A stretch of 64,000 nt of DNA from Pohlia nutans (Eukaryota > Streptophyta > Bryopsida > Bryales > Mniaceae): the NCBI GenBank assembly GCA_022496805.1, contig CM040097.1, positions 22,248,072-22,312,071 on the forward strand, in the 5' to 3' direction. The stretch's first letter is position 1. The number at the start of each line of letters is the position of its first letter. This document shows positions 34,885 to 46,570 of this stretch, one piece after another. The position numbers and the translations under genes are program-made. The notes under the pieces are model-generated. The model saw only the letters and a program-made list of their open reading frames with translations, made no database searches and was not told the origin of the DNA.

Positions 34885-36513
34885 ATGAAGATGATGAAGT
34901 CTGCAGTGATGGTGCTGCTGGTGGCCATGCTTGTCATTCAGGCTGCTGCCACAGGATCTTCATCAGGTGGTGGTGACAGTAAGTCCGGCTATGGAGACTC
35001 CAAGGGCTCCAGCCCTGGCAGTTCCGGCTCCGGTGGAAGCCCATATAGCTCCAGCTCCAGCCCTGGCAGTTCCGGCTCCGGTGGCAGCCCATGGAGCTCC
35101 AGCCCCAGTCACGGCGGTTCCAACTCCGGTGGAAGTCCAGGAGGCTCCAGCCCTGGCACTGGAGGATCTAGTCCCGGTCACGACGGTTCCAGCTCCGGTG
35201 GAAGTCCAGGGAGCTCCAGTCCCGGTCATGACGGTTCCAGCTCCGGTGGAAGTCCAGGGGGCTCCAGTCCCGGTCACGACGGTTCCAGCTCCGGTGGAAG
35301 TCCAGGGGGCTCCAGCCCTGGCAGTGGAGGCTCCAGTCCCGGTCACGACGGTGGCTCCAGCCCAGGCAACAGCGGTTCCAGTCCCGGTCACGAGGGTTCC
35401 AGCCCGGGTTACGGTGGCGGTAAACGTGCGTTCAGTTGCCCCATGCATCTTTGGTTTTGAGCTCTGTGACTGAATTGTCAACTTATGAAACCCACATTGT
35501 TTTGTGCATTGGCAATCTCTCTTTAAATGTAACTACGTGCAGTACTGTAACGTACTCAACTAGCTAGTCTTGTGTTGCGTAATGGTTCAGTGAAGTGTTG
35601 ATTGTGACTTTCAAGTGCCTGGAGCTCTAATAGGGTGAAACTGAATTAGAGTCGCCATTCTAACGAATATGAGGTTCATAGATCTAGAGAGTGTGATGTT
35701 TACGATGTGTACACTACAATGCGAGCTCTGGAATTGAGTGTGGATGATGGACTTGGGTGCAGCGGACTGCAAGAAGAAGGGAGGCATGTGCGGTGACCCG
35801 AAGATCGTGGGTGGGGACGGCGTGATGTTCTACTTTCACGGCCACAAGGACCAGGACTTCTGCACATCAACGCGCACTTCATCGGCAAGCGTCCCGAGGG
35901 CCGGTTTCGCGACTTCACGTGGGTGCAGGCGCTGGGCTTCGTGCACGGCCCGCACTTGCTCACCATCGCCGCCAAGCGCGTGGCCAAGTGGGACAGCAAA
36001 GTGGACCAGCTGGAGCTCACTTACAACGGCATCCCCTTCTCGCTCGACTCGTCGACGTGGGTGTCCCCCAACGCAGACATGACGCTGAACCGCATCGGCG
36101 CCAGGAACGCCGTGGACTTGGTGATCAAGGAGAAGATGGGAGTGTCCCTGACGGTGATGCCCATCAGCAAGGAGGAGAATCGCGTGCACAAGTACGGGAT
36201 CACGGACGAGGACTGCTTCGCGCATTTCGACATGCAGTTCCGATTCTACAACCTATCGTCGTCTGTGAATGGCGTGCTGGGGCAGACGTACCAGCCTGGG
36301 TTTGTGAACCCTGTGCAGCGCGGCGTCGCGATGCCGATCATGGGCGGCGCGGATCGGTTCTTGAGCTCGTCGTTGCTGACGACGGACTGCAAGATGAGCC
36401 AGTACACGGCGACTGCCATTCCGCAGGGATCTGCGATGCCGAGCTTCATGGCGGTGTGCGGCAGCAGCGGCCTCCCAGCGGGAGTGCCCGGCGGCATTAC
36501 ATGCCGCCGATGA
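34885..36513 (+). CDS. Root-cap family secreted protein (reading frame broken)
   Basis: The product is a secreted cell-surface/mucilage-type protein of the Root_cap family (PF06830-type). Its molecular role is not established. Exon 1 (34,885-35,419) begins MKMMKSAVMVLLVAML, a clear signal peptide, then about 150 residues of Gly/Ser/Pro repeats whose unit is close to GSSSGGSPGGSSPGHD. The intron 35,420-35,762 is GT-AG, phase 1. Exon 2 (35,763-36,513) opens ADCKKKGGMCGDPKIVGGDG and FHGHKDQDFC, then continues in another frame with HINAHFIGKRPEGR, FTWVQALGFV, EENRVHKYGITDEDCFAHFD, GVLGQTYQP and MPIMGG, all hallmark segments. The frame changes at about 35,860 (TTCTGCAC), where the usual five to seven residues after DFC are absent. 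This looks like a deletion between two CTGC copies, so the locus may be a recent pseudogene, an allele or an assembly error. TATA box at 34,783. Family membership is secure. Confidence 0.88.
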
Positions 36514-37230
36514 TCTGTTGGATCTCACGGTTTTCGCTAGAGCTAGCTGGTAGATTATGGTGACCATGAGCATGTAGATACATTCTGGGTTGCCAACCTT
36601 TGGAATGTGAGCAGATATTTGCCACGATTAATTTAATTTGCCTCTCGACATTTGAGGCCTTCATATTTATGCTTGATTAATTACACCGATGCATGATATG
36701 TGTATGCAAGTATGGCATTGTGATGGACAATTGCAGACGAGTTTTTGATGTCGGTGGATGGGACCTCTGTAAAAGTAACTTTCTGTATGACGAGGAAATC
36801 AACAGATTTTTTACGTAATGATGATATGGTTGTATTCAATTGACTGTGGTTTGTAAAGGTTGATTGTGTTGAGAGGATGCATTGGTTCCCTTGCTGGGTC
36901 TGACTGCCATCAGAATTCATGCGTTACGCAGTTTAAAACAGGCCAATTCCACCGGAATTCTACAACTCTTCGACCAGAATTTTCCGTAGCATCCATCTCC
37001 TGAATGCCAAGCTTCAACAATCCATCAATCCTCACTAAGTCTGAATGGCAGGATCCGTCATTCGATCAAATGCAGCAGCAGAAATTTTATCGGATGTTTT
37101 CAGAATTTTATCGGCACGTTTCGCAGATGCCAACAGACTTTTACACGGCAGGACTTTGGATTCCCACTGCTGTCTTCTTTGCAGTAGGAGGACTCGGATG
37201 ATGATGGTGTAAGAGGGAGTACGTTGCACC
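36514..37230. other. Spacer between root-cap and GAPN genes
   Basis: Holds the 3' flank of the root-cap gene and the 5' flank of GAPN. No ORF with family similarity and no TATA box near the GAPN start are seen. Confidence 0.6.
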
Positions 37231-40200
37231 ATGGCTGGATTCTTTAAGGAAATCCTTGCCAGCAATGGAGCGTTCAAGTTTTATATCAACGGCCAGTGGA
37301 AGGAGTCCGACTCGGGAGTTTACGTTGATATCATCAATCCCTTCACATTACAAAAGCAATACAAGATTCAAGGTATGTAACATACTGTGAGGCTAATTCA
37401 TCCTCTCTCTCTCGTTTTCGTCTTTGAATTCGAAGTGTAAATCGCAATGCAATGGATATTGGGTAGTTGCAAGGTAGGGTGCACCAATTTTTGTTCACAA
37501 TGGACGTTATCAGATTATTGGATGGAAACAAACTTAAAGGACTATGAAAAGTAAGTAATATCCATACCTTAAAATATACCTTAATACAATTATGATGTTC
37601 AATTAAAAAATATAAGTTGCTAGATTAGAGAACCTTGTGCATTTGTAATATTTCGTAACATTACGCAGCGTGCACTCCCGAAGAAGTGAACAAGTGCGTG
37701 GATCAAGCAAAGGCAGCACAGAAGCTCTGGGCCCAAGTGCCGCTGTGGAAACGAGCCGAGGCGCTTCACAAGTTCGCCAAGATTTTGAGGGACCAGAAGG
37801 ATCCCATCGCTCGATGCCTCACCAACGAAGTGGGCAAATGCTTCAAGGACGCCGTCGTGGAGGTGATCGACCCTAACTCTAACTCTTCCTATTGAGAGCT
37901 TTTGGCAATCATTTTAGGCTGCATGTCTTTTTTTAAAAGGCATAATTTGAATGTCTACTTTCTGTGTGAACTCAGGTGGTGCGGTCTGCCGATCTTGTAT
38001 CGTATGCAGCAGAGGAAGGAATTAGAATTCTATCTCAAGGAAGATTCTGTGTGTCAGATTGCTTTCCGGGGAATGGCCGGAACAAGTTGTGCCTTGCTTC
38101 CAAAGTAATTGCATGTTCAAGATAACCCTAAACCTAAACATCCCACTGGTATTTTTTGTTAAAGGACCGAGAAGGTCAAATTGGGTCTCATGTTTTTTTT
38201 TAGCAGTTCTGAGTAGATCCTATGTGGACTTCTTTTTGTTTAGATTTATTTGTTGTTTGATCAACACATGCAATGTTCTTCATTGCTTCTAGTGATCTAA
38301 ATTTTGGTCTTATATGAATTATATTTTTCACAATATGATCAATTGAATTTGTCATTTTAAAACCATGAATCCTTGGTCCTTAATGTTGTTTCAAGAGGGG
38401 GTTTGATGCCCCTGAACTAAGTTTCTGTGATATTGCAGATTCCTCTGGGTGTCGTCCTCGCAGTTCCGCCGTTTAACTATCCTGTCAACTTGGCTGTGTC
38501 CAAGATTTCACCAGCTCTGGTCGCAGGAAACTCGGTTGTGCTGAAGCCTCCCACTCAGGTTTACCACACACGGAAAAGCTTCAAGTGCCGATCGTAACGA
38601 ACAATTAGGGTTTCATAGTTTCAGAACAAGTTTGTGGATGTCATTGCGATGGGTTCTTTCTTCAGAATTGAGGTAGTTGGATACCTGTTATCACGTATTG
38701 AACAGTGTGGATCTTCATAGCTCAAGTTTCAAACCTTTTCGTTGCGAAACCCTAGTTTTTGTTTGTATTCACAGCAAGGCATTGATAATCCAGGGAGCAG
38801 TTTCTTGCTTGCACATGATGCACTGCATGCACGTGGCCGGTTTTCCGAAAGGCCTGCTTTGTGCTGTGACGGGAAAAGGCTCAGAGATCGGAGACTTGCT
38901 CACCACCCACCCCAAAGTCAATTGCATAAGGTGAGCTTCACTGAAAACTCCCTCATCACGTGTAAAAAACGTATTGTATTTGAAAGAACCTGACTTGTTA
39001 TGAATGAAATCAATAGTTTTACAGGAGGAGACACTGGCATTGCCATCTCCAAAAAGGCTGGCATGATTCCGCTTCAAATGGAGCTCGGAGGCAAAGACAC
39101 TTGCCTCGTGCTTGAGGATGCAGACTTGGAGCTTGCTGCCACTCACATCATCAAGGGGGGCTTCTCCTACAGGTTTCCTTACATCATCAAGTCTTGTAAC
39201 GCTTCGGCATTTTCCTTTCACATACACAATTTCATGGCAACAAAAAATGAACAGAAAATGCTCCATTGTTCAACTGGAGTTTGGACCGCTTTCCATTTGT
39301 AAACAAGAAGCCAAAAGGTCATCCATGTGTTACTGAAAACAAGCCGGACTTATTGCCGGGTACAATACAGTAGGGTTCAATAAAGTTACAATTTTTTTCT
39401 TCTTTTTTTGTTATTCGCAAAACCATATGACAGACAAGTGAATACCACAACCTTTGCTTTAAAGTAATTTCATGTGATGGTGCAATTAGTTCTTTATCTA
39501 TTTTACAAAAATTGGGTAAGTGCCACCATTGTTTTTACTGTAAGATTTGTAACTTTTTTGAGCTGTTGCACTATGAATTTTGCAAAGAAAGATGTGAGCA
39601 TTGATATTTCGTATGTGTCCACGCAATTCAATTTTAAAGATCTGTCATCAGTATTACATAAAACAATGAAAAAAAAGAAAAAATTCATGGTAAATGGGGT
39701 TTTTGTTTTCTGTAAGTGAAATTGGACTTGATTGATTGATTGAGGTTGCAATGTTAGTTGTGCATTAGGTATTGTGAAGGGACGTAAACACATGGGAAAT
39801 TCATGAACTTTATTGGACCCTACTGTACAATGTTGTGGTTTGATTTGGTTGACTTCTGATGCGGTATTACAGTTGAAATGTTTGTTGCAGTGGGCAAAGG
39901 TGCACTGCAGTGAAGGTGGTGTGCGTGATGGAGAAAGTGGCAGACGAGCTGGTGAAGAAAGTTGTGGACAAAATGGGCAAGTTGACAGTGGGCTTTCCGG
40001 ATGCCGACTGCGATATCACGCCAGTCATCAGCACAGTGTCGGCGGAGTTCATTGAAGGCCTTGCAATGGATGCCAAGGAGAAGGGGGCCAGGTTCCATCA
40101 GGTGAGGTCTGTACAGTACCCGGCAGTTAATTTGTAATGGACCCAAGACTCATGGTTTTAATTGTCACAATGTATTGTACTTGCGGTGGTCGAAAAATAA

Positions 40201-42445
40201 ATAAATTTGAACCAAAGGAAGTCCACATATGACTAAAAAAAATACAAGGCTTCTTGGTTCTTTAGGGGTTAAGATATAGACATTTTCCCTCGACTTCCCC
40301 TCTTGCCATAGAAGGAACGTTGGCTTTGATTGAAGTCCATGTATATTTTAATAATTTTTAACATGTCATTGTTTAAGAACTAAAAAGTACTCCCTCCGTC
40401 CCAAAGTTATTGTCCAACTTGTTTGCTTGGTATTTCTTTGAGCCAATTTCATTGATCATATTGTAAGAAACATGATTAAAAAAGGTTCCAAATTATGTCA
40501 CTAGAATGATTGAAGAACATTGCATGTGTTCATTGCAACCTAAATAAAATTAGCCACAAGGAAGTATTTTTTTGACCTACTTAAAAAAGCACTTTCAAAC
40601 ATGACTTTCAAACATGACAATAACTTTGGGATGGAGGGAGTAGAATGTATGAGCTTTCTATTGCCTTGAATATGATGAACTTTTGAGCCTACAGCACTAA
40701 TTTGAAGTTGCATTTGTCTACACTGTCTTCGTTGCAAAATGCTGGGTGTATCCATATCTTAACTGCCACAATGCAAACAATTTTGTTGAGCATGATTAAT
40801 GAATTCTCAGCAGTTTGATCAGAAGTGTTGATGATGCAGGAATGGAAAAGGGAGGGTAACTTGATCTGGCCGCTCCTCATTGACAATGTCACAACTGAGA
40901 TGAGAATCGCTTTTGAGGAGCCCTTTGGACCCATCATCCCTGTCATACGCATCAAGACTCCACAAGAAGGCATCGCCCATTGCAATGCAAGCAACTTGGC
41001 CCTTCAGGTAATCAGCTCATCTCGATATCTGTGTATTATAATCATTTAGATCATTGTCTTGCACATATTAGAGTATAATATAAGTCCTATAAGTTTAACA
41101 AAATCCCAAATGGGATGGGGGGAGGAAACAAAAATATTCATGTACTGTAATATATGAAGTTGTCGTCTTTCACATAATATCTCGCATAATATGAGTGTTA
41201 TAAGTTTAATAATATCTAAAATCCAAAAATTAAAATTAAAAAATTTGAGTTTTCTAATACAAAAGTTTGTTTTCTTCACATATTGGAATACAATGTAGAA
41301 AACGAGAATTTCACCCTCAAGTTAGAACCCAAGTTCACAACTTGAACCCAATAACCTCAAACACATTGAAAAGTGGGTATGTTCATTTCAAATTTGGGTT
41401 CAAGTTGTGAACTTGGGATCAAGAAAAACCTCGATCCAATTTCTTTGGGCTAGCCCAATGTTTTGACGTCAAATTTGTGCCACTTAGACATAGGATGAGG
41501 AGAAGTTTGGGTTGGATCCTAGTGTAAAGCATTTTGGCCTAATTTGCCAAAATTTGAGCAATCCTATCGGTTGAAATTTGTAAAGTTTGGATCGGCCAAC
41601 AATCGGGTCCTAATGGAAAGTGGGCCAAAGTCTTATTGGCAAAGCAACCAACTAGGTTTGGTTTGAGATAACTCACCTAATAATTCACCTAAGCACTGAA
41701 ATATTAAGAAAAACAATGTGCACAAATGGTAAATGATATTTATTGTATGTGGCTCACCACCCAACCATAGAGGTGAGATCTTGTAATTAGGTGTGATCTC
41801 CTTCACCCACCAAGCCACTCTTGTAGCCCTATTATTGTTTGTTTACGTACTTAGAATATATACAAACTAACTAAACTACTATTTTGGTGTTCTAACTAAC
41901 TTGGAGTTAAAGACACTTGGTCTATTAGTTCTCTCATAAGTAACTTAATTTCTACACTAGTAACTTAAATTCCAACAAGCACATGGAGTGCAGGGTTGCA
42001 TCTTCACCAAGAGCATTGACAACGCTATCATGATGAGCGACGAAATGGAATCCAGAACCATCCAAATCAACGCTGCACCTGCACAAGGACCAGATCATTT
42101 TCCCTTCCAGGTTTGAACTCGTTCAAAAGCTATATCTTGGTACAGTTGTCCCTCTCTATTATGACATGTTTGGGAAGCCTTAACTTCTAACTTCAAGGTG
42201 GCAGACATGGATTAGTCACAAGAAATGACTTTGTCACATGTGTATAGCTTGAAACAATAATATCATCATATTATGGAGTGTCATAGTGCATGGAGAAGCC
42301 TAATTTTTTCACGTTGTCATTGTGAACACAGGGTCTGCGCCACAGTGGCATTGGTTCTCAAGGAATCACCAACACTATCAACATGATGACCAAGACTAAA
42401 AGTACTGTTATCAACTTGCCTCAGGAATCCTACACCATGGGCTAG
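37231..42445 (+). CDS. GAPN: NADP-dependent non-phosphorylating glyceraldehyde-3-phosphate dehydrogenase
   Basis: A cytosolic enzyme of the ALDH11 family. It oxidises glyceraldehyde-3-phosphate to 3-phosphoglycerate with NADP+, giving NADPH and bypassing the ATP-forming step of glycolysis. Ten exons: 37231-37372, 37669-37862, 37976-38104, 38439-38558, 38794-38930, 39017-39172, 39891-40101, 40840-41007, 41994-42110 and 42332-42445. All borders are GT-AG and all phases match, giving 495 aa; angiosperm GAPN is about 496. Landmarks: N-terminal [19 protein letters not shown]; the substrate/oxyanion Asn in [17 protein letters not shown] of the cofactor fold; the general base Glu in MELGGKD; the catalytic Cys in [18 protein letters not shown]-terminal [10 protein letters not shown]. 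No stop or frameshift occurs. Introns 3 and 7 carry J-type MITE pieces, and intron 7 also a Stowaway MITE. There is no transit peptide. Assignment is very secure. Confidence 0.97.
38320..38383 (-). mobile_element. J-type MITE fragment in GAPN intron 3
   Basis: Carries CAATATGATCAATTGAATTTG and CATTTTAAAACCATGAATCC, then TTGGTCC and TTAA at 38,380-38,383. This is the inverse of the J-family left end. The rest of the element is missing. Confidence 0.65.
40127..40272 (+). mobile_element. J-type TTAA MITE in GAPN intron 7
   Basis: 146 bp, from TTAA (40,127-40,130) through GGACCCAAGACTCATGGTTT to TTCTTGGTTCTTTAGGGG-TTAA (40,269-40,272). It is a shortened relative of 23,257-23,485. Confidence 0.72.
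40390..40640. mobile_element. Stowaway MITE in GAPN intron 7
   Basis: The termini CTCCCTCCGTCCCAAAG and CTTTGGGATGGAGGGAG are near-perfect inverted repeats flanked by TA on both sides (40,388-40,389 and 40,641-40,642). This is the classic Stowaway (Tc1/mariner) form. Its core (GATCATATTGTAAGAAACAT, GAAGAACATTGCATGTGTT) is homologous to the J-type TTAA elements. Confidence 0.93.
41322..41420. repeat. Inverted repeat in GAPN intron 8
   Basis: AACCCAAGTTCACAACTTGA near 41,325 faces TCAAGTTGTGAACTTGGG near 41,400, forming a hairpin of about 22 bp with a 50-bp loop. Probably an intronic MITE remnant. Confidence 0.6.
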
Positions 42446-42814
42446 ACCCCTCCTCCATTTTACAAAACCACAACTTCTTTCTTAGTCAATGGAGGCGAGA
42501 GGATTTTTGATACGTTCAGTAATAACATGCTTGACACACAATTTAAGTTTGCTCATGGAGACAATTTTCTAAACCCTAAACCCTAAAAGCTGCCACTAAT
42601 GACCTGTTTGGCATGGTACCAGTGAACATGTGAGATATATTGGTATATAGCTTCAAAATCTACACATCCGTGTACAAGGTAAATACGGAAACAAATTGTG
42701 TGCATTTCACGGTATCCAAAGAACCTAAAGACCTTACCTAATAATATGGTAGGGTCATTCTCCTCTCCATAACATTCAGTAGCCTTTGTGACTGTTGCCT
42801 TCCTCCAACAGAAT

Positions 42815-42875
42815 GATGTGGAATATCCCACATCATTTCATCCTCCCAATGAAATGATGTGGGATATTCCACATC
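42815..42875. repeat. Perfect 27-bp inverted repeat, 7-bp loop
   Basis: Arms 42,815-42,841 and 42,849-42,875 are exact reverse complements (start GATGTGGAATATCCCACATC), loop CCTCCCA. Each arm is itself nearly palindromic. It lies 370 bp downstream of the GAPN stop. Confidence 0.95.
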
Positions 42876-42960
42876 AAATCAGTAGCTATGGGGGCACGTG
42901 GCATTAAGCAAGAGCAATCAAACATGGTGAACAATCATCGAAAGCACTCATTCAATCACA

Positions 42961-43080
42961 ATTCAACAGTGTTTTGTAATTGTTTATTTGATTCCATCAA
43001 AATTCAACAGTGTTTTGTAATTGTTTATTTGATTCCATCACAATTCAACAGTGTTTTGTAATTGTTTATTTGATTCAATA
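42961..43080. repeat. 41-bp tandem repeat, three copies
   Basis: Units start ATTCAACAGTGTTTTGTAAT at 42,961, 43,002 and 43,043, almost identical. Confidence 0.95.
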
Positions 43081-44095
43081 GTTCATTCAATTACAAATCA
43101 CTACACCCCATATATAAAGGTGGATGAAACTAAAAGGCACCCTCTTGGAAGGCTATTGAATGTTATGTTCAACAATGTCAAGTTTGGCATGATACTTTGG
43201 TTTTAAGGTAGAAAACACCCAATTCCGTCCTTGCACCTATTCCTGCACTCTAGACTTGCTTTGAAGCTGTTAAATATACACCCAACGAAAAACCTCACTC
43301 TCGAGTTAACATGAGGCTAATCTAAAGCACTAAAGCCGTACCAAACAACCAAACTCAATGCCACTTTTGTAGAAATTTTTGTCAAACAATCAACTTCTTG
43401 TATTGTACAATATATAGTCAATTACCTATATTACAATAGTCAATTCCAAGAAGCAACTGGAGTCGGTTTGTGAAATCACGTGTCCACAGATTTAGGATAC
43501 CCTACGCTATGGTTAGATTTGTTAAAAAATAATAAAAATGGGGTTTATTAAAAATTTCAAAAATTATAAGGTGGTAGAAATGAATAGTGTAGAAAATATT
43601 AGTGAAAATAATCTAGATTCATAAAACCTCAAGATTTTTGCAAACAACCTACTCAAGTACAAATTACAAACACTTTTCATCAAAATAATCATCACAAATA
43701 GCAAAAGGAGGAGAATGAAATCATCTTGTGCTATACCAATGTTTAAAATTTTCACAATGAAAAGCTCATTCAACGAGATGTACTCCTTTGTTCCCATAAT
43801 AAGCTTCTTCAATCCTTAAAAATAGAAGGATTAACTAGTCGAATGGTGTGGACCCTAAGCTAGTAGAAGTAGAAGTTTGAGCAAAGATGAAGCTTACTAT
43901 GGGACAAATAGTTTGAACAACCAAGAAGTTTAATATGGGACAAAGGGAGCAACAAACAAAGTTGGGATCAAAAGTCACGGGGAAATATTTGATATCGCAA
44001 GAAATGAAATTTGAAGAAAATGTGATTTTACTTAATGAATGAAAAATAACCCTAAAAATTTCACTTTGTATTGGACTTATGAATCTAATTTGAGG

Positions 44096-44511
44096 CCCGG
44101 GGAGTGCACTTAAAGTTAAGATTAGGAATACACGTGAGTGCGTTTTGATAGCATACCCCCTACAATACTTGGACTTAAAATAGTTTTTAAATTAAGATTT
44201 TTTAGGTGCTAAATCATTACGTATATATCTATCATTTGGTATAAATTTCAGGACCAATTTTTTTTTAAATGTTATAAAAATAAATGATAGAAGTTTGAAC
44301 TAAAACGTGTTGTTTTTTGCTTCAAAAATCAATTTAAAAATATTTACAAGTGATTATTTTTTGAAATTTATACAACAAGAACTTTAGATTGTGTTTAACA
44401 ACTTCATATTTTTTTTTACAATTTTTAGATGATTTTTTAGCACATACATAGGGGGGTCAAAAGTACGCACTCACGTGATTCCTAGTCTTAACTTTAAGTG
44501 CACCCCCCGAG
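44096..44511. mobile_element. 416-bp MITE with 8-bp target duplication (hAT-like)
   Basis: The left end CCCGGGGAGTGCACTTAAAG and the right end CTTTAAGTGCACCCCCCGAG form inverted repeats that extend about 55 bp (through CACGTGAGTGCG / CGCACTCACGTG). They are flanked by ATTTGAGG at 44,088-44,095 and 44,512-44,519. An 8-bp duplication fits hAT-type transposition, though the terminus is not the usual CAGGG. Non-coding. Confidence 0.87.
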
Positions 44512-44687
44512 ATTTGAGGGTATGGCAGTCTAATAATCAGTTTTGGGTGATGACTAACTTTTCACTTTGAAAATTTGTAGAAATTTTGTTTTTAAAAATA
44601 AATTATTAAAATCTTTATGATTTCTATTTTCCTGTAAAGGAAAAATATCATTCGCTTTCTACTCCTATCGCATGTAGGTTAGAAAGC

Positions 44688-45432
44688 TTAACCCTTAAAC
44701 GTCATTGCAGCCATATACTCACAGATCGATGTAATTTTTCCAAAGTGAATTGAAGTATCACATAGTAGATGAAGGATTTTTCATCCAATTATTTTCGTGA
44801 AGGCTCTTTGTCGGTCATGCCACCTTTTCAAAATTAAAAAAAGTTCATTTAAAGTATTTTGGATTTTACATGGGGTCCCAACTACAAAAAGAGTAGTAAA
44901 AATAGTTCATCATGCAGTGTATTTTGGATTTTTCTGTTTTTTTTTGCTTAAAATGAATTTAGGCCATGAAGATGAGTTCTATTGCATTTGAGTTGAACTA
45001 GCAAAATGAAGCTTACGAAATCTAGTTTCTACTCCACTTTGAATTTTTGGAAAATTTTGAAAATTGAGTGTTTTATTAAAGTTACAAGTTTGGTTGGTAT
45101 TACCGTGGTGTAGGGAATTATTTTAAATTTAGATTCACAAATGATTTTCATCCAATATACTATTCTTCAATTTAATTTGCACCTTGGGTAAAAATCGGAA
45201 GTTTTGAGTACATTTTGTAATTGATATGAATTTTCATTACAAACACTTCAAAAACTCATAGTAATTTCAAAATTTAACCAAAAATTTATGAAAAATTCAA
45301 GCTTTGTAATAGACAAATGGCTTCATATACTAAAAATGTAAAGTTGATTTCTTATCTTATTTATAGTACCAAAATTGAGTATGACAAGTAAAACATGATT
45401 CCATGGTCATAGGCCTGACGTTTAGGGGTTAA
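44688..45432 (+). mobile_element. TTAA element (Q)
   Basis: 745 bp, from TTAA-CCCTTAAACGTCATTGC to GGCCTGACGTTTAGGGG-TTAA. Homologous to 50,043-50,702 in inverse orientation (CATGATTCCATGGTCATAGG block; AGTTTCTACTCCACTTTGAA block). Non-coding. Confidence 0.87.
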
Positions 45433-46365
45433 GTTATCGGTTGTGGGTGCTTGTGCCTTTCACGAGAGAAAAGAATGAGTGGGAGAAAGCGCTATTGATG
45501 ACGTGGCTGAGGACGTTGTCAAGAAGTAGGGAGTGTGTGTCCGGAAAAGCACGGGGTTTCTTGCTGTGGTAGAACCTTGTCCGAAGAATGTCTCCCTCTC
45601 AAGGATCATTCACTAAACCAGATGCTTGTTCCTACATTGACCTAGTTAGCTTTAGGCCCATGTAGCTCCCTAACTATACTTTTTCTTCTTATGCGACTTA
45701 GTGTGCTGGTCACCCAACTTATCAAAAACTCATATACCAAATTTTACTAATAGGTGAGCTTTGAGGAAGCCGTGATGACTACTTTCCTTAAACCAACTTT
45801 TTAGCTTCACCAAAGAGCGCTTGCATAAACGCTCATATCTCACAGCTCATAAATCCTATGCATGTAAGATTTTGACATAATCTAAATGAAAAATGCAGAA
45901 TTTTACCTTCCAAAATTGGCAACTTGAATCAAAGTATTCACCGAGATATGCACCTTCAAAGTTCACCCCCTCCGCTGCCACAATTTTTGCACCCCCTTCA
46001 CTTTAGCTCTCCATTTCTCCAACTGTAGCAACCTCTAAGCCTTCAAACTTTGCACACTACTAGCATCTCTTACCAAGAACTCATATCCAAAGTCTCATAT
46101 TAAGAAGTTTCTCCAATCATACTCAATGAACAAAACTTCATAACCCAAATTCTGCCCTCTTTATAAATCAAAGTAGAAGATACAACATATGCACATAGTG
46201 CATACCCTCACTCTCCCTAGTAACCTCAACCCCCTCAAACCCTCTAAGCGCTTAGAAACACTTAGAAGACACACTCAAACTCCCAAAACCAACTTCCAAT
46301 GCACACTAACACAAATGCCCAAACACTCAAACTTCTAAACCTTATATCCTACCCCGTAGTTCAAG
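45433..46365. other. Intergenic, nothing recognised
   Basis: No ORF, RNA or repeat structure that I can support. Confidence 0.45.
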
Positions 46366-46570
46366 AACGGTCCAATAGAAGCCACAACTTATTCGGTCCA
46401 ATGAGAAGCCACATGTTGTCTGAGCCAATAGAAGCCACAGCTTGTTTGGTCTAATGAGAAGCCACAACATGTTTGGTTCAATGAAAAGACTCCACACGTG
46501 GTCAAACAAGCCTCCTCTTCATTCGGTCGAATAGAAGCCACAACTCATTCAGTCCAATGAAAAGATTCCA
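46366..46570. repeat. Imperfect tandem repeat, ~27-32 bp unit
   Basis: Seven or so copies of GGTCCAAT(A/G)(GA)GAAGCCAC followed by AACTTATTC-like sequence. Not coding. Confidence 0.75.

Larger units (their letters stand above)
42446..44095. other. 3' flank of GAPN and intergenic
   Basis: Holds a perfect 27-bp hairpin (42,815-42,875) and a 41-bp tandem repeat (42,961-43,080). No gene recognised; the 82-codon frames have no family features. Confidence 0.6.

Noticed and set aside
34931..35481. Long open frames on both strands over the Gly/Ser/Pro repeat (180 aa plus, 172 aa minus)
   Set aside because: They arise from the in-frame repeat of the root-cap exon 1; only the frame with signal peptide and matching splice phase is supported.
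35919..36573. 214-aa and other alternative frames over root-cap exon 2
   Set aside because: They are GC-driven shadows of the frame carrying the Root_cap motifs.
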